Shown here: one piece after another, positions 1-9,669 of the stretch
How positions within the stretch are numbered: position 1 is the first letter of the stretch
How the letters are laid out: every line of letters starts with the position of its first letter
Position numbers and translations under genes: made by a program
Assembly: GCA_944472135.2 (NCBI GenBank)
Contig: OX235266.1
Coordinates: 12,193,925 to 12,257,924, forward strand
Length of the DNA: 64,000 nt
Source of the DNA: Trichobilharzia regenti
Lineage: Eukaryota; Platyhelminthes; Trematoda; Strigeidida; Schistosomatidae
Reading direction: 5' to 3'
The notes under the pieces: model-generated
Databases searched by the model: none
What the model saw: the letters and a program-made list of their open reading frames with translations, nothing else
What the model was told of the DNA's origin: nothing

Positions 1-369
1 GATGCCTGACAACTATCAGACAGACATGCTACCTATCTCCTATTTTTAAGGGCAGTGTCAGGATGCGGAATGCTACAGACCTGTCGCGCTACTTTTAGTA
101 ATGTTGTGGGTTATAGGAAGCCTGCTGATTTTTCGCACTAAGGTACATCTGAAGACGAATAGTACGCTATTCGAGGCACCACAAGGTTTTGGAAGCTATT
201 AGTCCTGTGATTCCAATTTTTGACATATTGGTAAAACTAGACAGCATGTCGCGACCAGAACATTCTGGTTTGTTAGCTGTTTATAGATTCCGTCAGGGTT
301 TTTAATCTTTTTCACATGAAACCTCTCTCTAAGTCTCCGAAATGGGCACTATGGCAGACTATAAATCCA
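1..369. other. No recognisable feature
   Basis: AT-rich sequence without a convincing frame or motif. The same bases recur at 19,916-20,284. Confidence 0.5.
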
Positions 370-885
370 TTATGGATAAAAAATTTGATAGTCTCACACT
401 GTTATACAGTAATACTTATTGATGACGTTTCGAGGACAATCATATTAAAGTGATAGGATGAGTTGTCAGTGTAGTTGAAGATTGAACGATCAATTCATGG
501 TTGCTTGCTCAAACCCAACTTCCCCATATTTTTCGTGGAGTCATCAGTTCATCAATCATAGTCTCATCGGTCGCTGTTCCGAAGGAAGATCAAAAAACTG
601 TCAGAAACCTTACTCTGTAAAGGCGGTATTGCTGGTTATATGTTGGCGTTAGAAAAGAGAATTCTTGAGTCGCAAAACGGTGTTTTGGTTTCCGCGTCGG
701 TTAATACTAGGCGTTTCTGAAAATCTTCAAGGGACAGCGTGAGGCCCAGCACAGCAAGAGCTGGACATTAACTGTTTATGAGACTTGACTGACATGAGCA
801 TTATATTGTGCTTGAAACGTCATCAGTAAATATTACTGTATAACACTGTGTGACTTTATCAAAACAAATGTAGTTCATAATGGAC
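370..885. repeat. Imperfect inverted repeat split by a solo LTR
   Basis: Bases of about 370-450 match the reverse complement of about 805-885. Shared blocks include TCCATTATG, GTTATACAGTAATA and GATGACGTTTC. The arms, roughly 80 bp each, lie on either side of the solo LTR at 464-794. The arrangement suggests a small foldback or MITE-like element that was later hit by the LTR element. The copy 2 counterpart is 20,285-20,800. Confidence 0.55.
464..794 (+). mobile_element. Solo LTR, BEL/Pao-type family
   Basis: The segment starts TGTCAGTGTAGTTG and ends GACTTGACTGACA. It follows the LTRs at 3,889-4,245 and 7,492-7,848 along its length but is diverged and slightly shorter (331 bp). The flanks TGAGT (459-463) and TGAGC (795-799) look like a decayed 5-bp target duplication. 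No internal region remains, so it is probably a solo LTR left by LTR-LTR recombination. Confidence 0.75.
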
Positions 886-2328
886 GCACACTTAGGCAGT
901 CATTCCGTGAAGTAATATTGTAACAACAAAAGACAAGGGCCAGGCAACGGATCGTTTATCTAGGAAATCAATACATTTTCATATATTTTCATGAACATTA
1001 TTATAGGTTATTGTTAGAAGAAAAGCACAGTCTTCTGGTCGTTGGTTTCTCGCTGAACGTTAACCTTGCATCTCTTTGTGGCTGTTCATTGAAATTCAGA
1101 TTATCTATCTGCAAATTGCGTCCGCTTACGCAAAGTCTGTTAGGATTGTTTGTTGAATCTATCTTTGCTCTCATTTTTCTCACCACCAATATTGTGGACG
1201 TAAGCATTGACGTAAATTATTGTCTACCAATTTGACTAGGAGCCAGCTCTCGACACAATATTGAAGGGAAAGAACTGAGACATATGCGGGCTGTACCTTG
1301 AACCTAACGTCTATTCGTAGAGGATGCTATGGCACTGCGTTGGCATGTCTGAAAGTTAGGGCAAATGTGGTGGTCATTAGGTACTAAAATCTTACTAGAA
1401 TTATCCTCAGTGTATCCTAAAGTGTCCACAACATCGGATAAACATTTTACGCCAGAAATGACGTCAACTTCTTCCCTCGTGGACAACCATTTGAAGAAAG
1501 GATAATTCGTTATGAATTTACAGTCATGTCTGTAGTGGGGGAGTGTGAGTTCTTCATTGTTGCACCTATTGTGGACCCAGCGCTAACGAATTAAAGATTC
1601 AAAGGCCTAAATTCCAAAATGTGCATTGACAATTGCAGGAATGACTTATAAATAGCTGCTTCTCTTCTAGGAAGCGTGAACCTCTTTGTTTACACTGCAA
1701 GGTCGTCTCGATAGCATGACGTGTGTGGGTTGCCCAAGGGGTCATTACGGAAAAGAGACTAAAGTTTGTATCTGATTTACAGCACTGTAGACTTCAAAGT
1801 AGCCAGCGTAGTGTTGGTTTACAATGGTGCCGAGAAAAGTGTGAGTGAGAAATTCATAGACCTATCTTCATCCGCTACCAGTATATTTGCACTAAATTAC
1901 TTTACACACTTAAGTAGTGAATTTTAGACAAGATAACCGGCATCTCACAGACTAACCATGGTTCAGATAATCAACCGTTGGTATGTAACACGCAGTTATA
2001 TTGAGATACACTACAACATACATACATATATCGGCGCCATGTTCTCTGATCGAACAATACCTGAAAAATATCGGATGAACTGTTGGGCTTATTGATATGC
2101 GCCTTCATACTACGGAGCAGAAAACTTTACTTTTACTGTGCCGACGAAATTCTAAAATCTAAAAATTAATGCGATAACCCAAACGAAGTAGTAATGGATT
2201 GTGAACGCATATTAAGAACACCTGGCCATGCCGTAATAACCTGAACGAGAAACATGGTCAAGCAGACCTCCGAAATTTATAGGAAGTCTGCCAACCCCAT
2301 TCAGATTCCGCACCTCTTGATTGCCGAG
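886..2328. other. Unassigned interval with one protein-like open stretch
   Basis: No known family was recognised. The minus strand is open from about 1,586 to 1,304 (about 93 codons), rich in Trp, Cys and His, with no upstream ATG until 1,486. It could be a chance frame, an exon or a transposon scrap; no convincing donor site was seen. The rest is AT-rich. The copy 2 counterpart (20,801-22,243) encodes the same reading. Confidence 0.35.
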
Positions 2329-2684
2329 TGTCAGAATTTCACACTTAAGATGCTGTCAATGTCCAGGTACAACTACACTGGACTTCACACTGTCCTTGGA
2401 AGACTTTCAGGAACTATGCGTAATAACCAACGCAAAAGAAACCAGAACAAGGACCCTTTATTCTTGCACCAATACAGAGCCATTCATCAGGTTATTGCGC
2501 ACAAAGTCTAAGAATAAATGTCATAACGATAGATGACAATAATACTTCCGATAGTTTTTCTCTCTTCCAACGAACAGCGGACGATGAAACGACTGCAGTA
2601 TTGATGACTCCCGCGAAAATATGGAGGAGTTGGGTTTGAGCAAACAACCATGAATTGATCGTTCCATCTTCAACTACATCGACA
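2329..2684 (-). mobile_element. Solo LTR, BEL/Pao-type family, minus strand
   Basis: On the minus strand it begins TGTCGATGTAGTTGAAG and ends near AAATTCTGACA. It follows the same LTR family as 464-794 for most of its length. It is strongly diverged near the 3' end. No clear target duplication is visible. The copy 2 counterpart is 22,244-22,599. Confidence 0.65.
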
Positions 2685-2850
2685 GATGCTCCCGTGGTTT
2701 TTCCTTTTCGTGTCAATGCTTGTGATGTAAAAGCTTGACGATGCTTGAGGTTAGGCATCAAGCATCTAAATTTCACGTTTTACTGTACGTGGAACACGTT
2801 CACTTCTTCAGAAAATTCCAGTACTTCAGTCAGTGAAGATTGCCCAGAGA

Positions 2851-3745
2851 TTAAATTATGCAGTTGGGGAGCCACCATGTTTTCGCACTAACATAACTTA
2901 AGATACGATGGGCTGCAAAGTGTTTCAAGAGAAGCAAACATTGGCACAGTAAGTCCGCATACACAATACTCGGACGTCTGACTCGTCGTTTTCCGTTTGG
3001 ATCCCCCTCTAGGGCTTGGCGCGTAACGCCAATCAGCAACCATCTCATCTATATTCATTCACCAGCATATTTATTAAGCAATAGATTCTTGGTTAGTTTT
3101 TCACCGGAGCTCCTAGTTGCTCGTACTGTCTGTTCACCCAGTCTTCGCTATTGGCACAGGCGTTTTTTGATAGGAGTCTGCGGTGTCCTGTTGGAGCAGC
3201 TTTACGCGACGCGCTCACCAAACCTCCTAACCACAAAGAAGCACCGACTAACTTGACACTGCTATTGAAAATCTGAATCTTGTTTCTTGTGCTGAGCGCA
3301 GTAAACTTTCACACCTATTTCAGATTAACGAATGTCTGTTTGGTTTCTGCGATTCTGGCTGGCTTTAAAATTTTTGTGTGTACTACCTGTAGCTAAAATA
3401 ATGCTATACAGGGGATTGAAAGAGGTGACTTCCGCTAGATTTTTCTCACTGATAGTGATCAATGTTTGTTGTTTTTGGTTAGGTTACTTTATTTCTGCTG
3501 TTCGCAAACACATCCGAAGTCCTGCCTACGCTTCTTCTTTGGACAGCTAGCTGGTTTATGCTGGTGAATTGCGCTGATAAAGGTTTGGAGCACTGCGTCG
3601 TGTTGAGGCCGTTTCCGAGCCGTTTCACAGCTAACGCTGCTGAGGGCTTTTTCAAGGATAAAGTCGAGGTACAGGCTTGACTGCCATTCCATGCTGTTAT
3701 TTGATGATGTGAATGCATCATCATGGTAGACAATCCACACAGTGT
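2851..3745 (-). pseudogene. RTE/SR2-type reverse transcriptase relic
   Basis: On the minus strand, codons near 3,590-3,740 read like the RTE finger/palm block just before the catalytic motif (MEWQSSLYLDF). Those near 2,950-3,050 read like the conserved C-terminal block (VTRQALEGDPNGKRRV). The blocks lie in the order expected for an RTE frame, but stops and frame changes intervene and most of the RT core is missing. This is a dead, internally deleted copy. Confidence 0.6.
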
Positions 3746-3888
3746 TCGTGTCTGGAATCTCGGTGACTGAAATAGATTGTTGACTACAAAATAAGAGAAT
3801 AATTTTTTTAATAAATAAAAAAAGAAATAGAAGTTGAAAATTGCCTTAAGCCGAAATTTAAATACAAACTATCGAATGAAAGTACATG

Positions 3889-4245
3889 TGTCAATGGAGT
3901 TGAGGATTGAACGATCAATTCTTGGTTGTTTGCTCAAAATCAACTTCCCCAATTTTCGCGGAGGCATCAATACGACAGTCATCGTCTCATCGGTCGCTGT
4001 TCAGAAAGAAGAGTGAAACATCGTCAGAAGTAATACAATGATTTATTATTGTAATATTTGTTTTCAGACCTTAGTTCGCTTATTCTTTTATATGTTGGTG
4101 TAACAATAAAGAAATATCAAACGGCAGATCGGTGTTTTGGTTTTTTCGTCCGTTATAACTAAGCGTTTCTGAAATCTTCGAAGAACAGCGTGGGCCCGAG
4201 CGTAGCGAGAGCTGGGCATTAACGGTTTATGAGACGTGATTGACA
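3889..4245 (+). repeat. 5' LTR of gag-only BEL-type element
   Basis: This 357-bp repeat has TGTCA/TGACA inverted ends. It contains AATAAAG near position 220 of the LTR, a plausible poly(A) signal, with a GT-rich stretch after it. It differs from the 3' LTR at two bases in its first 20. Confidence 0.88.
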
Positions 4246-4295
4246 GTTTCTGACGATGGAAACAGATCTGGCGGATTTAAACAGTTGGTGAAAGT

Positions 4296-6344
4296 TTGGA
4301 TAGTCGCCGTTCATCTTTCCTGGTGCCGGTCAAGTCCTCTTTGAACAAGCAATATCTGGAACTTTTTGGAATTGGGTCAAGTTCAACAATGCCTGGGTCA
4401 AAGAAGGGACAGAGTGTCTTGGATGCAAACAGGAAAGTAAGTCATGGTGACTTGTCTGTTAATTGTAACGATGTGTCTGATGTTAAGCATGACATGGTTG
4501 ATGTTACTGTTTCGCCGTTCAGGGATAATAGGAACATCAAACTCCCTAAATTTGAACCACGGTGTTTTGATGGAAACCCGGCTGATTATTTACAATTTGT
4601 AAAGGAGTTTGAGATCATGTTGAGTAGTTTTCTATTAAGTGATGAATTGAAGTTAATGTATTTGATGAGATATTGCACTGGAGATGCTTCAAGAGCTATA
4701 CAGTGCTGTAAGTTTATGAAGCCAAAAGAGGGCTACTACGAGGCTATGAGCATATTACGTCAAAGGTTTGGAAGACCTTCGATGATTGCAGGGAAATTAT
4801 TCGAGGCTGTTAAGGGTAATGGTGGTCAATTACAGGATGACTCCCAGGCACTCACTGAGTTTTTAGATAATTTGCTAATTTACAAGAATGGAATGATTTC
4901 GATGAATCGCATGAGTGACCTCAACTCGAGTTTTATACTAGAAGTAATAGCAAGACGCCTACCTACTCGACTGCAAAGGAAGTGGGTGAAGATAAGCTCC
5001 CGTATGGAGGATGAGGGTATCGAGCCAAAGTTTGATGATATCCTGAAACTGGTAAATACTAGTGTCAATCAATCTATGAGCAAGTTCGCCAGTCTATTAC
5101 ATCTCACCCCTAGAATAGAGCAGTCTGAGAGCAAAATGCAATCATTGATGACGAGTAGGCCTCAGAGAGGTGGATATCGAGAAGGCTCCATGATGTATAG
5201 TAATGCATATAGACCTAGTGAGTGTAACAGGTTTCGTAGTACATCCTCAACAGATAAGTTGCAAGATGCAAGACAAACACGGTTGTGTTTTACACGTTTG
5301 CAAGAGGTGCATACAAAGGTGAACTGTGAACCAGTGAGCAAGTTCAGTGATAAGCTAAATGTAAACTCCAGGTCTGACTCCGAATTGTGTGACGATAACG
5401 GTGCGGTCAGGAAGTCTGTAGTTGCAACTGGTAAGCCATTGTTGAATAGAGTGTCACAGAATAGAGTTACTGCTTCAGAGTCCTGTTCTGACTCCAAAAG
5501 TTTACAAAGTATAACTAGTCAGAGTGAAGATATAAAACCTTTAATGATTTGTGAGGAGGAACCAAAATTGTCTACTTCTGTTATTAAAGAGTTTGAAAAT
5601 GATGAACTTGACGGTAAATTGAATATTTGTGATAATGATCATGATAGTGCAGATTTGTCTTTGGTTGATCATGATGAAATGGAGGGAATGCCTACTACTG
5701 CTAAGTTAAATAAAGGTTCTGTACAACTTGAACGTGAAGTAGAAATAAATGCAGGTGCAGTTGCAGAAGGCATGCGTACTTGTGAGACCGTCAGTGTGAT
5801 TGATCAGCGTGTAGCCCACCTATCATCAGATGCTAGTGCTAAACCTGAGCTGATAGTAAAAGACAGCAGTGGTGGTGGTATTATAGGTAGACAAATTTCT
5901 GAAAGTCGAGCAACAACAGCTTTTGATCCACTGCTAAGTTCATCAACTGATATCAATCAGTCGTCGTTGGTGCTGTCATCCACAATGAAAAAGACACCCA
6001 TGAACTCAAGTATCTTGTGCAATGACTATGGTAGTATCAGTTCGTTTGAAAGGACGAATATCAATGGTCAGTTTAGTGTGGATAAGCCAAGTGTAAAGGA
6101 GAGAGTTATTGTTAAATTGACTTGCACGAATAAAGGCATTTCTAGTTTCAAGTTACTATTTGAATGTTATTATCTTTGGTGTAAATTACTCTGTTTCTAT
6201 ACTTGGTTGATGAGATATGTCGTGTGTTTGTTGGTCATCTATATTCTACGATACAATGACATGGGCGTGTTGCCGTTCAGATTTGAGGATATAGCTCATA
6301 GAAGGAAGTTAGCAAATGAACTCTGCGACGATTTTCCAACCTAG
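4296..6344 (+). CDS. BEL/Pao-type Gag-like protein with novel tail
   Basis: The open frame has 682 codons. Its first in-frame codon after a stop (4,278) is TTG at 4,296 and the first ATG is at 4,389, so the true start is uncertain; an 11-codon frame with ATG at 4,256 sits just upstream. Residues of about 80-265 read like the BEL Gag domain (IKLPKF, FDGNPADYLQFVKEFE). Residues 331-344 keep CX2-X-X4HX4C spacing but have Arg334 where the second zinc-knuckle Cys should be. About 270 acidic, Ser-rich residues follow without recognised homology, then a cysteine-rich hydrophobic stretch at about 620-653 and a short charged tail. In known BEL elements the frame would continue into protease and RT; here it stops. 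Presumed role: capsid assembly or RNA packaging in trans. Confidence 0.75.
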   Translation: MDSRRSSFLVPVKSSLNKQYLELFGIGSSSTMPGSKKGQSVLDANRKVSHGDLSVNCNDVSDVKHDMVDVTVSPFRDNRNIKLPKFEPRCFDGNPADYLQFVKEFEIMLSSFLLSDELKLMYLMRYCTGDASRAIQCCKFMKPKEGYYEAMSILRQRFGRPSMIAGKLFEAVKGNGGQLQDDSQALTEFLDNLLIYKNGMISMNRMSDLNSSFILEVIARRLPTRLQRKWVKISSRMEDEGIEPKFDDILKLVNTSVNQSMSKFASLLHLTPRIEQSESKMQSLMTSRPQRGGYREGSMMYSNAYRPSECNRFRSTSSTDKLQDARQTRLCFTRLQEVHTKVNCEPVSKFSDKLNVNSRSDSELCDDNGAVRKSVVATGKPLLNRVSQNRVTASESCSDSKSLQSITSQSEDIKPLMICEEEPKLSTSVIKEFENDELDGKLNICDNDHDSADLSLVDHDEMEGMPTTAKLNKGSVQLEREVEINAGAVAEGMRTCETVSVIDQRVAHLSSDASAKPELIVKDSSGGGIIGRQISESRATTAFDPLLSSSTDINQSSLVLSSTMKKTPMNSSILCNDYGSISSFERTNINGQFSVDKPSVKERVIVKLTCTNKGISSFKLLFECYYLWCKLLCFYTWLMRYVVCLLVIYILRYNDMGVLPFRFEDIAHRRKLANELCDDFPT

Positions 6345-6850
6345 GGCGTCAACCTGAGAAGGGTTGTAGGCGTACTGCTGTAAGTCCTACAGTTCTTCAA
6401 AGGGTAGCGCATCAATGAGCAGTCCAATGTGCTTGGTGTATGATCTTGTACATATGTTCATATTGTATATACTGAATTGATATCATCTGTCATCTAGCTG
6501 TTGGTAATTCTGTTTGTGTCCGGACGACTTCCACTTGGATCATCAACCTGAGAAGGAATGTAGGCGTACTGCTGTAAGTCCTACAGTTCTTCAAGGGTAG
6601 TTTGTCATGCCGGAATCCACAACATTTGATGTAGTGATTGTACATATGTTTGTGTTAAATAGTTGTGTGAGTTCCAATTATCGTAATTGTTGGTTAATCT
6701 TGTTTGTGTCCGGACATTCCACAAATTACAATCGTCAACCTGAGAAGGGTTGTAGGCGTACTGGTGTAAGTCCTGCAATTCTTCAAAGGAATTCCACCAT
6801 GAGATGATCGGCGAGGTTGTTTGTACAATTTGTATATACGTGTGGTGTGT
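6345..6850 (+). repeat. Three ~193-bp tandem repeats, each with a bulged RNA hairpin
   Basis: Repeat cores begin at 6,349, 6,543 and 6,735 (spacing 194 and 192). Each holds a 41-nt hairpin at 6,358-6,398, 6,552-6,592 and 6,744-6,784. In the first, GAAGGGUUGUAGG pairs with CCUACAGUUCUUC over 13 pairs, then a CGU bulge, an ACU/AGU helix and a six-base loop (GCUGUA). Hairpin 3 keeps pairing by exchanging a U-G for U-A and a U-A for U-G. A second shared block, TTTGTGTCCGGAC, follows hairpins 1 and 2. These lie downstream of gag in the sense orientation. Confidence 0.8.
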
Positions 6851-7491
6851 CATAGCAATTGGTGTATTTTGGATTCATTGTGTTTACTTGTTGTTTTCGT
6901 GTCTTGTTGTTATTGCGTAATTTTGTTAAAATTTTCGTCGTGATTACTTCTGAAGTTGTTTCGAGTCTTCTACATGAATGAATTGATTGATGTTAAGGAC
7001 AGCAGATGGGTCGTATACGCCGGGGAGGCTAGGCTATTGCTGAGAATGACACGCACACGGAGATAATTGTTAGCTGTGGTCCGACACGCCGGGGAGAAAG
7101 AGTGTAAATGGCTGTGGCTTGCGTACATCACCGCTACTAGAACTGAGGCAGAATGAGTGACAAGCGATTTCAGTGGTAATTGGTAGTGAGTAGATAAGAG
7201 GATGTGCGTAGAGTATCGTGAGGTGCTGCCATGGTCACTTTGCATTCTGCAAGAGTCATTCTAGTAAGTGGCGATTGTGTTGCAAGATGTCAAGAGGAGG
7301 TCTCTGTCTGGAGGCGCAGGTCGTCAGCGATGTGTGAGATTGTGCTGTGGGTATGCTTGTGGTGTGTTGGCTTTTCTGTTTGTTTTCCATTTCAGCTCTG
7401 TCCGTGTGACCCAGGTTCTCGCAATGGCATCCAAGTCAACGTGCATTGGTCGTGAAGGAAAAAAGGGTTGGATCCCTTTTTTGCCGGGGAG
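6851..7491 (+). other. 3' non-coding region of gag-only element with PPT-like repeats
   Basis: No frame is convincing. The 9-mer GCCGGGGAG occurs at 7,020-7,028, 7,088-7,096 and 7,483-7,491. The last copy touches the 3' LTR and is the likely polypurine tract. Copy 1 and copy 2 differ at about nine sites within 7,006-7,115, far more than nearby sequence. Confidence 0.6.
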
Positions 7492-7848
7492 TGTCAATGT
7501 AGTTGAAGATTGAACGATCAATTCTTGGTTGTTTGCTCAAAATCAACTTCCCCAATTTTCGCGGAGGCATCAATACGACAGTCATCGTCTCATCGGTCGC
7601 TGTTCAGAAAGAAGAGTGAAACATCGTCAGAAGTAATACAATGATTTATTATTGTAATATTTGTTTTCAGACCTTAGTTCGCTTATTCTTTTATATGTTG
7701 GTGTAACAATAAAGAAATATCAAACGGCAGATCGGTGTTTTGGTTTTTTCGTCCGTTATAACTAAGCGTTTCTGAAATCTTCGAAGAACAGCGTGGGCCC
7801 GAGCGTAGCGAGAGCTGGGCATTAACGGTTTATGAGACGTGATTGACA
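7492..7848 (+). repeat. 3' LTR of gag-only BEL-type element
   Basis: 357 bp, same length as the 5' LTR, with two differences. It is followed directly by ACATG, which matches the five bases before the 5' LTR. Confidence 0.88.
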
Positions 7849-7853
7849 ACATG

Positions 7854-8784
7854 GTATGAATCCGCTACTTCAGAAGGACACCTAACTGTTTACTTCAGAA
7901 AAACGGTAGATATTGTTAAGCCCTCGCTTTTCTTTTACACAGTTTACGCACTTTGACTTTTGCGTATAACTCCTTTCCAAGCTACATAAGTAGGTGAAAT
8001 AATCACCTGTCTTTCACTTAAACTAATTGTTCGCAAAAAAGACTGTAGAATATTGGGGAAATAATATTTCTTGAAAAAAACAACTAAAAAATGATGAACC
8101 CCATGTCTGTTATATATTTTGAATTATTAATACCTATTATATACTTCCGCACCTCTCTGCCGGTTTTTCTTGCGTCTTCTTCTCTTTTCAAAGATACTGC
8201 CTTCAACGGAGGCACTGATACAGCGCTGCTGTTCTCTACTTATTTGGGATACTGCTAGCTCATCTGGTAAATAACGGAGCCACCTATATTATAAAATCTG
8301 CTGACAGGTTCAAAGTCGGTCTCATAAACAACTGGAAATGTCACAAATATGGTGTACTTACAGGTGAATTTAAAGTTTTATAGACTTTGAAACAATTTAT
8401 GAATCATTTACTGATAATGTTTATTCTGCATCTCTTATTTATCACGTTAGCACCTGTACAAAAGTGCTACTTACCTTCCACAATTCACGCGAACATTTAC
8501 AATTCCCGGGTGAAATTGACATGTATTTTTTTCAATCACAGTTTAGATTTGACACTATATCTTATGAATTATTCGGTCGAAGGCAGACCTCAAAAATTAT
8601 CTATTTCCCTATTTGTACATTTCTTTTTAAATATTTCTCTCACATTTACCAGTATTCAATCTATTAACAAGTCATATTATATATTCTATAAGTTCTAGTT
8701 AGTGTACATATGCTCATGCCTGTAAAAATGGCTGGTTTCTGTTCCAGAAATAAAATTTATTATTATTTAAAAGTTTGAAGAGTT
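7854..8784. other. No recognisable feature
   Basis: AT-rich flank of the BEL-type insertion. The longest frame here (8,387-8,698) is hydrophobic and low-complexity and is probably chance. Confidence 0.5.
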
Positions 8785-9085
8785 CACTTCTATACCATTT
8801 ACTTTCACAGATTAGCAGCATTTTCTCATGGTATATTCTTATTTCTTTTGCGGTTTTAACAACCTTACCAGCTTCAAAAGTTGTGCAGATATTTCGCGTC
8901 CCATGGTTTTGTTCACTTTAAATATGGGAAAGTACATTGGTTGACTGGTTCTCTGAAGCTTTGGCCGGCTGGCGTCATTTAGTTTTCGTGATTCCAGTGA
9001 AGGATAAGTATATTCTTCCGGGTTGAGTTGCTAGCCCCATGTCCATTCTTGCCTATGATTCCAGACTTAGTGTCGGATAAAGGTG
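8785..9085 (-). pseudogene. RTE/SR2-type 5' fragment (endonuclease start)
   Basis: On the minus strand, about 8,800-8,915 reads like the first block of the RTE apurinic endonuclease domain (CTTFEAGKVVKTAKEI, then LICESKW). Upstream, to about 9,085, resembles the RTE 5' leader around GTCGGATAAAGG. The element ends abruptly after this block. The copy 2 counterpart is 28,700-29,000. Confidence 0.55.
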
Positions 9086-9477
9086 GCGCTACTTCATAAA
9101 ATAGATACGCCATACAATCACCCCAGTTTGTGGAATTTAAATTTTGTTGGTGCGAAGTTTTTTTGTCACACAGAATTGTTGGCTAAATTTAAATGAACCA
9201 TGTAAATCTTCCTTCTCTTCATCTAATGTCGCTCCATGCATTTATACCGTCTGTGTGAATAAAATGTTGCCCATGTTTCCTGTTCTCGTCCACTCACTTA
9301 CTGAATACCGACAGAAGTTCCATGACACTTGTGGAAGCAGTTGCTGCTTGATTTGAATGATTCTTGTGTTGATCCCGTGACTGTATGAACCGACTTATCA
9401 TACCGACACTTGAACCTTCGTCTCTATATTTTCGTGTGTGCGTGATCAAATGTACTTAGACTGTTTTGTTGATATAT
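9086..9477. other. No recognisable feature
   Basis: Sequence between the RTE scrap and the Gypsy 3' LTR. Nothing coding or repeated within the window was recognised apart from the copy 2 counterpart (29,001-29,392). Confidence 0.5.
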
Positions 9478-9669
9478 TGTAGTAATTTATTGTAATCGTA
9501 ATATTAGTATTTCGAGATGACCGAATTACACGAATCCAAACAAAACAGAGAGAGGGCAGAATTCAGGAATTTGTATTTAGCGGAATTATAATGCAATTCA
9601 TATATGAAATATTAACAATCAACAGTAAGTATTTAAACAATACAGAGGTAGAAATAGTCAATCACCACA
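9478..9669 (-). repeat. 3' LTR of autonomous Gypsy element, copy 1
   Basis: 192 bp; on the minus strand it runs TGTGGTGATTGAC to AATTACTACA. Its first 12 bases encode the last three residues (Cys-Gly-Asp) and the stop of the gag-pol frame. Confidence 0.88.

Larger units (their letters stand above)
3884..7853 (+). mobile_element. Gag-only BEL/Pao-type LTR element, complete, copy 1
   Basis: Two 357-bp LTRs (3,889-4,245; 7,492-7,848) flank a 3.2-kb internal region. Both run TGTCAATG to GATTGACA and differ at only two bases near the start. A perfect 5-bp target duplication, ACATG, lies at 3,884-3,888 and 7,849-7,853. The only long frame is a 682-codon gag-like gene. No protease, RT, RNase H or integrase motif is present, so mobility would need enzymes from a relative. 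The 1.1-kb tail holds three bulged hairpins and three copies of GCCGGGGAG, the last abutting the 3' LTR as a likely polypurine tract. The two LTR differences recur in copy 2, so the insertion predates the duplication. Confidence 0.88.

Noticed and set aside
5162..5497. 111-codon minus-strand frame
   Set aside because: Opposite the BEL-type gag; changes between copies follow gag, so it is a shadow.
6240..6344. Env-like fusion protein at the end of the BEL-type gag frame
   Set aside because: Only one hydrophobic stretch, no signal peptide, no cleavage site or ectodomain; not enough to call an envelope.
6345..6850. CRISPR-like array
   Set aside because: Only three units, about 193 bp apart, in a eukaryotic retroelement; the spacers are themselves related.
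8387..8698. 103-codon plus-strand frame rich in hydrophobic residues (duplicate at 28,302)
   Set aside because: Low-complexity composition, no motif, and a stop-creating change in an overlapping frame between copies; more likely chance in AT-rich DNA.
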